From the NCBI RefSeq assembly GCF_905163445.1, contig NC_053200.1, forward strand, positions 15,996,001-16,060,000: DNA of 64,000 bases. The letters are read 5' to 3'. A program made the position numbers and the translations under genes. Within the stretch, counting starts at the first letter, position 1. Each line of letters starts with the position of its first letter. Shown here in pieces: positions 21,350-32,389 of the stretch. The stretch is from Pararge aegeria. Taxonomy: Eukaryota > Arthropoda > Insecta > Lepidoptera > Nymphalidae. Under the pieces are notes generated by a model, which saw only the letters and a program-made list of their open reading frames with translations, made no database searches and had not been told where the DNA came from.

Positions 21350-24300
21350 ACAGTTCGTGAAATTTCCGAGTAAGCGGGAGAAAACATACTTATTACACGT
21401 TGGTGGGTGGTCCACAAACGGCACGTGTTGAATATTGGATATGAATCTATTTCCATTCGCTCTATATATTTCCATGCAACCTGTATATTTGCGTAAATAT
21501 TTATAAAAACAACACTTCAATAGGATCAGCTTTTGGGACTTTACATCCTAGTTCTCTACTCTAGAATTAAAATAAGATAATATAAGAATTAAAAAATATG
21601 TATCGAATATAATTCACACCACTTTTCGGAACGGAATGTTGTATTATTTTTTTACGTACACCAAGAGTCCTGCTGTGCTTTGGAATCCAAGTAATTCGTA
21701 ATCTATTGACATGCAAGTTAATAACTGACAAAGAGAGCTCCAATGACCGTCCAAAGAGAGTTAATTCAAAAGTTTGTCATGTATAACGGGTAATGGATAT
21801 TGAAAAGTGAGATATTGGAATCGGTCCCGGATTGTTTGAAGCGGGTAAGATGCGGCGCAACGGAGTGTTGTCACGTATCTCCGCTCCCGGGAGGTTTGTG
21901 TAAAGAAAGTTTCTAGGATATTGACAAATATGGGACTTTATTGGTATTTGCCGTGAAATTTAGCTATCCGGTCGCGTGGTTTCGGTTTACTTAATACTTG
22001 ATAAATAATTTAGTTTTTTTCGAAATTTTTCAGTAACCGTATTTCCCCAGGGGCTTTAAACAGTCCTATGTATATTTTTATCCTTTCCCCGGGAATATAA
22101 TTGTTTCCTGCCCATGCTAGCCGTGTAGGCCACTTCAATATAAGTAATATTATATTAACAAAATATAATATTACTTGTATTGTAAGCATCAAGGTTAACA
22201 CCCTGAAGGTTTTGTAAGCCAAAGTCGCGTGTCCAACACCTATAAAGAACAATGTAACTCAATGGGCTGGCTTATTTAGACTGTGAAAATTTACGGTAAC
22301 TTATTTATTTTTGTCACTGACTTATTTCATTAAATTTATGTCTGTCTAAAACATCTTAAAATATAGTAATATACTGCAAGCAAAAAATGTACTCAAACTT
22401 TATCTATATTAAAAAGTATACTATAATATCGAATATGAGTTAGTTTGCTTGGTGCAAATACTCAACCGAAGATCATAAAGTTGTGCATAGAGAACATAGA
22501 GTATCTTTCTTCTAAAAGACCTACTGATTCAGAGGGATTGAAAAATAGCTTATGAGGAGGTTTCGAATTGATTGTCAAAATTTACTTAAACGCGAGCGGA
22601 ACCGCGGGCAAGAGCGTAGGAGAAAACGTGATCCCTAATTCAGCACCATCGTAAGCAAGTGGTAAATTTCTTAACGTCGTGAAAAATGTACTGGGGACTT
22701 ACTTGCATCGCTTAAAGCAGTAATATTTTAAAATGACGGTTGATACTTTACTTGGCGTCCAAGAAATAAGGTTTATAATTCTGAAACACCAGCTCAACAT
22801 TATAAATATAATACTGCTTCAATCATTGGTAGCAGAATCTTGATGTGCATTTTGGTTTAATATAATTAATGATGTTATTTCGTGAATGAAATGATAAAAA
22901 CAGATGCAAAGTTTAACATCCTCGGAAACAATGGCTCCAAATAAAACGGTACATACACCTACTTTATAAATATTCATATTTCTCATGATGAAATAGATAC
23001 TTATTTTTTTGCTCTTTGATGCATAATATATGTAGTAGTAATTTTTAATCTTGTCTCACATTTCTCACCTATGGGTAATGCTGATAACTGTTCAAATTAT
23101 TTACTGAAACTTATCTGTGAAATCAAAACTTCAATGGTTTTTGAGTAAACTACTGGTTATTTATTTATAGTTTTACTTTATTAGGTACGCATCGCGTAGC
23201 TTAAGTACTATGCTCGTGTTTGTATGGAAAATTAAATATGATTCTTTTTATTTAATATTTTTACAGGGTGATTCCTTATGAAATATACTTATTCACCCTT
23301 CAACACTATTTCGTAATTCCGTAACAACTTGTTTATAAAAAATAATTGACGTGTGGTACAAAAACTTGCAAGTGACGGTGGCTTTGCGAAGGAGTGGTCT
23401 AAAAAAAATAAGGAAACATGCGAAAAACTGAAATGACGAAATTGAAAATTTTGCATGGAAATTACTAGATATTCTTTTCTTTATGGCACGCTTATGACCA
23501 ACTAACTATGGATATAAATGTGTTCGTACTTCCGCTGCGTGCATAAATACAACCCAACTTACACAACCCTTTCGGATGGATGAAGCAACGTAAGATATAG
23601 ATTTAGGCAAATTCGACGCAGTCGTACTAGCCTCACAAGTGAAGTTATAAATAAAAGATTGTATTAGACCCTACGAGGGGTGGGGGGAGCGGCTAAAAAA
23701 CCGGGACCGAAGCCGGGGGTCCACGGGCGCGTGTGGGAACGGCGCTGCCATGAAATCTACGCTATCTTCAAAAAAAAAAGCTACACACTTTGACCACTCC
23801 ACGGGGTTTTAGAAGATACGATACGATAACTGATGGATGTTAGTCAATAGTCAGATTTACTTCATAAGTATAAAAAAAAATGTGCTACAAGCAGGTATAA
23901 TATCGTAGAGATATGTAGTACAAGTTTAAAAGGTTAGTTAAAACTTCGATAGCGTGATGTTGATTTTACTGGTGCCATCTAGTTTTTGGTAACTTGCCGC
24001 CACAAAACTACCATCCGACACTGGAAGTCATACCAGTGACTTCTGGGCAATTGGAAATTTGATGTGTATTCCTTATCCTTTCCGTTACCCGTTACCTCTT
24101 CCCTGAAATACTACAATACCAAAACAATGTCAATCAAACTTGTTCTGTGAAAAAAAAAAATGTCTCACAATGAGTATAGGTTTTATTTAATTTTCCAAAC
24201 TACGATTATTAGAGTAGTAAAAAATAAAACAATAAAACTAATTAAACATATATTTACCTAAGTAATTAAGGTTTACGTAACAATTAAATAATTTTGAATG

Positions 24301-24480
24301 AAGCCAATTAAGTATTTTGTATAATTTCGTAGTAATAAATTATTTTGTTTTTACAAGAAATGCAATTTAGATGAGAATAATTTTGCAAATTAACAAGATA
24401 AAGCTTATTGTAGTGAGTTTAAGTAAAAATGATGACGGGTGTCTGATGGAAGGAATCCATTCTTTATCTATATTATATAG
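21350..24480. other. No gene recognised
   Basis: AT-rich DNA without recognisable exons. A GC-rich patch at 23660-23755 has no usable frame. Poly-A runs occur near 23770, 23870 and 24150. Confidence 0.5.
22136..22182. repeat. 21-bp inverted repeat, one mismatch
   Basis: The arms 22136-22156 and 22162-22182 flank loop AACAA. The inner 15 bp (AAGTAATATTATATT) are perfect. Confidence 0.9.
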
Positions 24481-24499
24481 ACACTAATTTTATAAATAT

Positions 24500-24960
24500 G
24501 TATAACCCACAATAAACTATGTAAAACTAAAAAAAAACTAAAACCTAAGACTGAGAGAAGAGGCTCAGTTCCTAAGAAGCTGGCAGCATTGCCCCTTTGG
24601 GTGGCCAAACTAATTCGTTGGCCAAAGTAACTGCCCGCTCTGGGATCCCCGGTAGACTCGATAGCCCTTTACGATAATTCGTTGAAAAGAGCTCGTGCCT
24701 CCGGACCCCACGGTCCCAAAGTCTCTACTCCAAAAGGCACAAAAATGAAGCTGCTATCCAGGTTTTATTATTTACGCCTCTTGGCCTGCTCGGAACTGGT
24801 AGCAGCCGCACCCACCATTGACGAGGTGGCCTGGATGTGTGATGCAGCTAGGGTATCGGCACAAGTTGCATCCCACACTAATTTATATTACCTATACTCA
24901 CTTATTTACCGTGTGGTGACGGCAGCTCAGAATATAGCTGTCCCTCCTCTTTCCGCGGGT
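24500..24960 (-). pseudogene. Decayed mobile-element ORF C-terminus
   Basis: On the minus strand a broken frame reads in order DTLAASHIQATSSMVGAAAT, then two stops, FVPFGVETLGPWGPEARALF, a stop after NELS, then STGDPRAGSYFGQRISLATQ and RGNAASFLGTEP. I recall this combination (GPWG, GDPRAGSY, QRGNAAS) as a recurrent C-terminal region of mobile-element ORFs in lepidopteran and other animal genomes, but I cannot name the family with certainty. At least three stops show it is dead. The 110-codon plus-strand frame over it is its antisense shadow. Confidence 0.55.
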
Positions 24961-25374
24961 ATCGGTTTTTTTATAGTAATAATTGACGGACCAAGCATTT
25001 GGCGCAGTAGATAGTTAGTGAAAACCATCGCTTATAAAAAGAGCTACACTTAACAGCGCATGCAACGAGCACGCCCTGAAACATGGAGGTTTTAAGCCTC
25101 ATGTGTCTGTAATCACACCGGCTACCACGCCCTTCAGACCGGAGCACAGTATTGAAACAATGCTCATCGGAAGAAATAAACTAGGCTAGGTACTTCCCCG
25201 GACGAGCTCTGTCACAAACAGCTCGACTACTACTAAATACTTCTACTACGTAATATGTAAGGAAGTAAGGAAATATAACCAAGAGTCCTCTGTGTTATAA
25301 CCATCTACCCAAACCCTCAGCTAAAAGTGGTGAATATGGGCAAACCTTTTTGAGGCTCAAATAACCCCACTACA

Positions 25375-25620
25375 AGGTACGGGTCTCCTCCCACAATGAG
25401 AAGGGGTTAAGGCCGTAGTCCACCATGTTGGCCCAGTGCGGATTGGTTACTCCACACACCTTTGAGAACATTCAGAGCGTGCAGGTTTCCTCATGATGTT
25501 TTCCTTCACAGTTGAAGCAAGCGATATTTTAATTTCTTAAAACGCACGCAACTTAGAAAAGGTAGAGGTGCGAAGTGAATGTGAAGTCGAAGTCCTACCC
25601 ACTGGGCTATCACCGCTTCA
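25375..25620 (-). mobile_element. SINE group B, near full length
   Basis: On the minus strand: GCGGTGATAGCCCAGTGGGT (A box side), GACTTCGACTTCACATTCAC, then ATATCGCTTGCTTCAACTGT, GTGTGTGGAGTAACCAATCC and GGAGGAGACCCGTACC. The B box is degraded. Confidence 0.9.
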
Positions 25621-26164
25621 ACAGTGGACTGTTAAAAGCTATAATAAATTATAATATTAGTAATATTATAAAGTAATTAAGCGACAGTGTGTGCTTATTT
25701 GTTACGTAATATCGTCGTCTCAACGACTGCGCTGATTGATTTCTTACACACAGTTAATTAATTCATTCAGTCATCATCCGTCTATCAACGCTCAAATTAT
25801 CTATAGGAGTAAAGGTTTTAAAGCACAGACCCACTACGCATTCTAATACGGCTCGGTGGGCTCGCAGCATAGCTGATTTGATAGCAAAACTCCCATCTCA
25901 AAATCAGATTGGAATAAACAAGGAATATAAATCGTAGAGTGAGGCGCTTCAGACAAATGCTTCGCGTCACTTTTTTGAAGCTTTTACAAAAAAAAAGAGT
26001 TACTATCTACGCCTTTAAATGGATTGCCATCGAAACCGACAACTATATTCCTTCTCGGACACTTTTAGGGTTCCGCATCTCGAAAAGTAAGACGGACAGT
26101 AGTCGACGTATTTATTGAAACGATCGGCCGCTATTTGCATCTTATAAGACCAATTTTACCAATA

Positions 26165-26300
26165 TACTATCACTACTAATATGCGAAAGTGTGTTTAGTT
26201 TTTTCCTTTTTTTTCACGCAGCAACGGAGGAATGAATCTATAGGATTTCTTCCGTACCTGCGGTTCAAGAACTGGAGATTCCATCCATCTCCAAAGAGAA
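26165..26300 (+). mobile_element. Helitron-like element, 5' part
   Basis: The opening TACTAATATGCGAAAGTGTG followed by T-rich and CACGCAGCAACGGAGGAATG matches the start of the 4.6/5.5 kb family. The rest is degraded. Confidence 0.4.
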
Positions 26301-26434
26301 AGAACTGCACTTCCAATCCTTCTTATTGTTCTTGTACGCTTGTTTCTATCCAACCATTATTCCTAATTTTTTTTTAATGCTATATTTGCAAAGATTTTTA
26401 TTAGTCAAGAGCACAATAAATTCATGAATCGCGA

Positions 26435-26590
26435 GGTTTGAATGGCAATGGGCGGGTCACATAGCTCGGAGAACCGGATGGACGATGGGGTCCCAAGGTG
26501 CTGGAATGGCGACCCCGCGTTGGTAAACGCAGCGTTGGTCGACAGACGACATCAAGCGAGTCAAACGGTTGAAGCGATGATGATGATAAT
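26435..26590 (+). mobile_element. Non-LTR retrotransposon remnant (RT C-terminus)
   Basis: With frame changes it reads WAGHIARRTG, then PKVLEW-like, PRVGKRSVGR and DDIKRV-like peptides, ending at a GATGATGATGATAATA tail. This is the same RTE-type C-terminal region as at 13.0, 45.0 and 61.9 kb. Confidence 0.65.
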
Positions 26591-26942
26591 AAATTCATAC
26601 AAAGCCCTCATACCGCTCTCGACCAGTTCACTCTTGACCAGTTTTTTATCAGTATCCTTTACGCTTAGACAATGGTCGGTAAACGATAATTAAAAGTGGA
26701 GGCTCTATCGCCTTTCTATTAGTTTTTTGATCATCAACAAAAACAAAACAAAATCAACTCTACACGGAAATACTTAAGGATGGATTCGCTTTTACGACGA
26801 AGTGAGTGGCTGTAGACCTTTTTTGTGAGGAATTTAATCCAATTGGATCTTTTAGTTACTAATTGATTGGTTTGGTGTTGATTTAGTTTTATCGTTACAT
26901 AAACAAAGCATCAATGATTTTTCAAAGATTTCGGAGTTATTA

Positions 26943-27388
26943 TTACCTCGTTGGTGCAGTGGTGAGAACTACTCACCTTGAAAAATGCCCCGGTGCGATC
27001 TCAAGTTGTTTCCCATAAATAAATTGCTACCATCACAATCGAACGCCGAGCCGCGCTGATGATATACAGCTCAGACCCACCATCATGCTTCGCGGGTAAG
27101 CGATTTTAAGTGTTAACTAGTGTATACTTTAGGCAATTTGGGAATTTATAATTTCTAAATTTTCTCTGGTCCGGTCTGGTAGGCTTTGGCCGTAGCTAAT
27201 TACAACCCTACCGACAAAGACGTGTCGCTAAGCGATTTAGTGTTTCGGTGCGATGTCGCGTAGTAACCGATTTAGGGTCTGACTACCGTACTCCCTAACA
27301 GGTTAGCCCGCTGCCATCTTAGACTGCATCATCGCTTACCACCGGGTGAGATTGCAGTCAAGGGCTAACTTGTAGTGGAATAAAAAAA
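26943..27388 (+). mobile_element. SINE group C, long copy
   Basis: The A-box-like GTTGGTGCAGTGGTGAG is at 26955. The tRNA-like head is expanded with unrelated sequence up to 27130. A clean body follows (GCAATTTGGGAATTTATAAT, CTACCGACAAAGACGTGTCG, CTAGTAACC-like region) to TTGTAGTGGAATAAAAAAAA. Confidence 0.8.
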
Positions 27389-27548
27389 AGCATACACTGG
27401 ACACAGGCTTTGCCCAGAGCGGGACAATACACACCTCCGGCTTTGTAAACCAGCTGCTTCCAGCAACATTTCAAGGTCATCTATCCCACCGTCTGTAGAC
27501 ATTAGAACTTGTAGTGGTATAAAAAAAGCGTACTTGGCCAGAGCGGTA

Positions 27549-27629
27549 GATCATAGCGGGTTAAACCCTTCTCATTCTGAGAGGAGATCCGTGCCCTGTA
27601 ATGGACCCATTATGGGTTGATCATGTTCA
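27549..27629 (+). mobile_element. SINE group B, 3' end
   Basis: TTAAACCCTTCTCATTCTGA, GAGGAGATCCGTGCCCTGTA and GGGTTGATCATGTTC only. Confidence 0.75.
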
Positions 27630-27633
27630 TATA

Positions 27634-28012
27634 AGCTAAGCGATTTAATGTTTCGGTGCGATGTCGCGTGGAAACCGATTAGCGATATGACTATATTGAA
27701 TTTATTAATGACAAGGTTGCTTGGAAGCATCCGGCTCCGCTTTCAGCTCTCACAAGATAGAAAAATGAATGTTAAAATGCAAAATGTAAATTGTTGATGT
27801 TGGAAAAGAGCAACTGCTGAGTTTCTTGCCGGCTTCTTCTCGGTAGAATCTGCCTTCCGAACCGGTGGTAGAATCACTACAAACAGACAGACTTGACGTT
27901 TCAAAAGTGCTTATATTAGGCCTACTTGAAATAAATGAATTTTGAATTTTGAATTTTTGAATTTTGATATGAATGTCATTACCAACTTGGGCTAACTTGT
28001 AGTAGAATAAAA
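27634..28012 (+). mobile_element. SINE group C split by a LINE-tail element
   Basis: The middle part (TAAGCGATTTAATGTTTCGG, then GATGTCGCGTGGAAACCGAT, to 27692) and the tail (GGGCTAACTTGTAGTAGAAT at 27989) are one SINE interrupted by the element at 27693-27970. ATATGA on both sides may be the target-site duplication. Confidence 0.7.
27693..27970 (+). mobile_element. LINE-tail short element, young copy
   Basis: It starts AATGACAAGGTTGCTTGGAA (27708) and is almost identical to 13531-13770. It ends in a short GAATTTTGAATTTTTG tail and is inserted within a SINE. Confidence 0.85.
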
Positions 28013-28391
28013 TAAAAAGTTACCAACATTGATACCTAATTGCTGGTGAACACTGTTTGCAATTATTGCTGTATCCGTGTTCAAAGTAATTACGAAATGG
28101 CGTGGCTTAGTGAAGTTTTCAACATTATAATAACACAATCTTTTAGAGGTCAGACCCTCGGAGGGGTCTCGATTAAAATTCTTTGAAGTTTTTGCTAGAG
28201 CCAGTTCTATATCTTGACCTAACTGTGCGCGCTGCTTTGCCCGCATACTTCGGCGTTAAGCGTTGTGGTCTGACAAGCGGAGGTATCGGATATGATTCTC
28301 GGTGCAGAGGCAACTCGGGAATTAATAATTTCAGAATCAGAATTAATTTATTGAAATATTACAGTTGCATAGATGTTATTATAAATGATAT

Positions 28392-28611
28392 GTTTGAAAG
28401 CCGACTAGCGCAGTGGGCAGCGACCCTGCTATCTGGGCCTAAGGCCGTAGGTTCGATTCCCACACCTGAAAAATGTTTGTATGATAAACATTATCCATTA
28501 TCCAGTGTCTGGGTGTTTATTTGTTTATGATAAGTATTTATGTATATTATTCATAAAAATATTCATCAGTTATCTTAGTACCCATAATACAAGCTACGCT
28601 TACTTAGGGGG
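28392..28611 (+). mobile_element. SINE group A, joined to group B
   Basis: Near-complete copy: GACTAGCGCAGTGGGC (A box), B box GGTTCGATTCC, body to AGCTACGCTTACTTAGGGGG. The expected TGGGGCTAG...GTATTGTCG end is absent. It passes directly into the group B element at 28612. Confidence 0.93.
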
Positions 28612-28866
28612 TAGGAGCTTGACTTCACTTTCGGGGCCCTGAGTTCGAATCCCATCACGCACCTCCAACTTTTCTAAGTTAATCGCGTTTTAAGTAATCA
28701 CTTGCTTCAACGGTGAAGGAAAACATCGTGAGGCCTGAGAGTTCTACATAATGTTCTCAAAGGTGTGTGGAGTCCACCAATCCGCACTGGGCCAGCGTGG
28801 TGGACTACAGCGTTAACCCCTTCTCACTGTGGGAGGAGACCTGTGCCCTGAAGTGGGTCAGTAATG
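28612..28866 (+). mobile_element. SINE group B, fused to a group A copy
   Basis: It begins TAGGAGCTTGACTTCACTTT, lacking the A box region, has the B box GAGTTCGAATCCC, and continues through the full body to CCTGTGCCCTGAAGTGGGTC. It lies in the same direction as the preceding SINE with no spacer. Confidence 0.9.
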
Positions 28867-29029
28867 TCAAATTACCATCCGGTACCATCAAATTTCTATA
28901 ACATCTATGCAACGGTATAAATTCAAACGTATTTACCATTTTTAAAATAACTCTGGTTTAGTCAGGTTCAATAAGTTAGCACCTTGCATGATGACGATCT
29001 CGAGATACTATATATAGTAATAGCTTAGG

Positions 29030-29148
29030 GGAAGGTATATGATCCATATAACTGCCCTAACAGCTCAGCCTGTTACCATCTTAGACTGCATAAGAACTTA
29101 CCACCCGATGACATTGCAGTCAAGAGCTTACTTCTGGGGGAGTAAAAC
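29030..29148 (+). mobile_element. SINE group C, 3' part
   Basis: ATAACTGCCCTAACAGCTCA, GCATAAGAACTTACCACCCG and GACATTGCAGTCAAGAGCTT are present. Confidence 0.8.
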
Positions 29149-29517
29149 TACCTACACCCTTAGTGTTTCTTTATTTATTCCGTCATATAACCACCAGTTT
29201 AAATACCAGTCAAGCGTTAATTTGTTTTGAATTTATAAAATCAGGTTATCACCACTGAGCTCTCACGGTTTACGAGAAAACCTAATTACCATAAATCCAT
29301 GGTAACTTCGTCTTAGCAGTTCAACTTTGTATTAGTAGGCGTGGTGAAATACAAACCCACTGGGTATTTTTTTAAACCGTTCAAGCGTGTGTCAGGTTAC
29401 CCAGACTGTTCCGTATGTTTTTTTTAAATAAGAATTGAACCTAACTCTCATTAATTTAGAAGAAGAAAAGAGACGCATGCTGATGAGATTGGGTGCTAAA
29501 GAAGATTATTAAGAAGG

Positions 29518-29582
29518 TTTTTTTTGGTTTAACCCTGCAGGTCAGCCCTTGACTGCAATATCACCTGGCTGATGATGACGCT
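29518..29582 (-). mobile_element. SINE group C, 3' end
   Basis: On the minus strand it reads GGTGATATTGCAGTCAAGGG then CTGACCTGC and an A-rich end. Confidence 0.65.
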
Positions 29583-29584
29583 AT

Positions 29585-31460
29585 TCAAGCTGTTGATGAC
29601 TGTGCAAACCAGTGGTATGGTACGAGTTACCGAATTTCGAAATAAATTTGAATGAGTATATTTCATAAGGAATAACCCTGTAAAAATATTAAATCAAAAG
29701 AAACAAATTTATTTTTCAATAAAAACGAATTCAAAACATTCTAAGTGTTTACTTATGACAACTCTATTGAAGATAAAAGACCGATACGTGCATAATACCT
29801 ACGCTACGTGACATGTACCTAAAAAAGAGACAGGAGTCACATGATTTTAATTTTGCATGTGATGTTATGGCTGTATCTGATTTCTGTTAATAAAAATTAT
29901 GGCAATGATTTACTCAAAAACTGTTAGGTTTTCGGTCTCCCAGATAAGTCTCAGTTACAGTACTTAATGTACCTCTACAGCCTGTGAAGTATTATTTGGA
30001 TTTGCATTTACACGTTATATATACTGTGTAATCTCCGAATCAAAAGCTTCAAATACAAAAAATGGCATCCCTGATAAGCATTATTTATGGTTTTGTTACG
30101 AACCTGTCAAATTTAGATGTCGTCTGAAAAAAACGGTTAAACGGTTAATGTGACAGACTTAGTTAACTTGACAACTAAAGGGTAATCGTAAGACTATCGA
30201 AAAGTGGGTTTCTCGCTTGGATAGGGATCCCTAAAAAAATCCTTCCTTTTTATTAAGGCCAGCTAAAACGTACTCCGTGTTTCGGACGCGTTTTATTTGT
30301 GAGAAGATTTATCTCGCCCCGTGGAATGCGAGGCATTCGCGACCTTGGCTTTGAAAAGGTAATTGATTTTATGTTTTGTAATCAAAACTGTAATTGGTCG
30401 AATGCTTTCGATAATTAATATAGATTATTAGCGTTTCAGGAAGACTTTTGTGCCCACTGTACTGACAAAATTAAATCGATGAAGGCGATTGCCGCTCTGG
30501 GTCGATATTGTAATGCACCAGAAAGTGCACATGGTTTAGGTGAGGCATTGTACTTCTACTGAATAAATGAGAATTTAATCCCTATAAGGTAACCTAATGT
30601 GCAAAACAGCCCGCTATCTGAGGGCTGTTTTGCGCTTCGCTTAGAGCAATATTAAATTATTTTAAAATATCAGTTTTGTATAACAAACCATAATTCAAGA
30701 GCGGCAACAATATCAAAATAATGATGCTGTAAGCAATGGGAGTTAGCACCCTTGATTGCTGCTTCCCTGCTAATGTTTGAATGTGTCACATTTCACTTTG
30801 TATAGAAAATGTTTAGCCCCTCCCTTCTAACTAAATTTTCCACTGATAATTCTCGTCCAAAAAAAAAGAAAAGCCTCAGAAGTTTTAATTCAAAAATATT
30901 AAATATATTTTATTTAATGAAAGATAAACTCGTTTCCCTGAAACTAACTCATAGTTTCACACATGACGTGTTCCGGGCCGTGGGAGCCTCGACTCCGTTA
31001 CGTTATCGCCCGATAGCCATGTTTGCGACGCCTTTGGTGACATCTAGGTTTTCCCTTTGTTTCTGCAATCGTTGTATTTGACTGCATTATTGGCGCATTC
31101 ATCTACACCAACATTTACATATATCACAAATTTCTAGGATCTCTAGGATATTAAATCCAGTACGTTTTAAACGTACCTGTTACATGAAATAAGTAACATT
31201 TTATAAAACCAACTGTACTAAATATAAAATGAATTACTTTTAAGTGTAAATGTGTTCATATTTTTCAGCACTATTGAAGAATTCATCAGAATTCTCATGA
31301 ATCTGTATTATAAACAGTATCTACTTCGGATCACAATTTCTCTAGGATATTAAATCCAAACGTATGTTACGTTACATTTTGCACGTTTTACACAAAATTA
31401 CCATACATTTTTTCAACTAACAAGGAAAAAGGAATTTTAAATATATTTGTGTCTATAATA
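29585..31460. other. No gene recognised
   Basis: AT-rich DNA. The plus-strand 90-codon frame at 30809-31081 lacks any recognisable domain and sits in biased sequence, so I do not call it. A 12-bp hairpin is at 30601-30633. Confidence 0.5.
30601..30633. repeat. Perfect 12-bp hairpin
   Basis: GCAAAACAGCCC (30601-30612) and its reverse complement (30622-30633), with loop GCTATCTGA. Confidence 0.9.
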
Positions 31461-31462
31461 AT

Positions 31463-31708
31463 TGTGGTGATAGCGCATTGGGTAGGAACTCGACTTTACT
31501 TTCGGGGGGCCGAGTTCGACTCCCAGCATGCAAATCTAACATTTCTAAGTTTTTTGCGTTTTAAATAATTAAACTATCATTTGCTTCAACAGTGAAGGAA
31601 ACCATAGTGGGGAAACCTGCTTGAGAGTTCTCCATAATGTTCTCAAAGGTGTGTGGTGTCCACCAATCCGCACTGGGCCAGTGTGGACCACGGCCTTAAC
31701 CCTATGGC
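31463..31708 (+). mobile_element. SINE group B, first of a tandem pair
   Basis: GGTGATAGCGCATTGGGTAG (A box), GGCCGAGTTCGACTCCCAGC (B box), AACAGTGAAGGAAACCATAG, GTCCACCAATCCGCACTGGG, ending at CTTAACCCTATGG without the 3' end. Confidence 0.93.
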
Positions 31709-31715
31709 TTAGCTT

Positions 31716-31990
31716 CAAAACGGTGATAGCCTAGTCAATAGGGCTTTGACCTCCCTTTCAGTAGCACCGACTTCGATCCCTGGCACGCACGTTTATCTTT
31801 TCGGAGTTATGTGCGTTTTTAATGTAAGCAATTAAAATATCATTTGTTTTAACGATAAAGGAAAACATCCTTAGGAAACCTGGCATGCCAGAAGTCTGCC
31901 AGCAGCGCGGTGGTGAGCTGTGGCACATTCCGAGAGAAGACCTATACCCTGTAGTGGATCGGTTATAAGATAGAAATGATAATGATGGCC
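31716..31990 (+). mobile_element. SINE group B, second of a tandem pair
   Basis: It begins AAACGGTGATAGCCTAGTCA just downstream and in the same direction as the 31463 copy. B box CTTCGATCCCTGGCACGCAC, end GTAGTGGATCGG then AAATGATAATGATG. Confidence 0.9.
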
Positions 31991-32115
31991 TAGATTAATC
32001 AAATAAACATAGAGCCGACAGTAAGATGTAAATCGGCTTATCAAGTCTTTTAAGATGACATACTATATCATGGAAGAAAGTTCAAAAACATCATTTATTA
32101 TGAAAAAAGACAATA

Positions 32116-32380
32116 TACTACGACACTACGACAATAGGTACACACATCGCCATCTCGCCCCAAAGTAAGCGTAACTTGTGTTATGGGTACTGAGATAGCT
32201 GAGCCGAATATTTTTTTATGAATATAATACACATGAATACTTATAATATACAGATAAACACCCAGACACTGAAAAACATTCATGTTCATCACACAAACAA
32301 TTTCCAGTTGTGGGAATCGAACCCACGACCTTGGACTCAGAAAGCAGGGTCGCTGCCCACTGCGCCACTCGGCCGTCAAA
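32116..32380 (-). mobile_element. SINE group A, full length
   Basis: From the minus-strand start TTTGACGGCCGAGTGGCGCA (A box) and B box GGTTCGATTCCC to the CGTAGTGTCGTAGTA end. One of the best preserved copies in the window. Confidence 0.95.
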
Positions 32381-32389
32381 CAATATTTA

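Noticed and set aside
24682..25014. 110-codon plus-strand open frame
   Set aside because: Antisense to a decayed mobile-element ORF on the minus strand.
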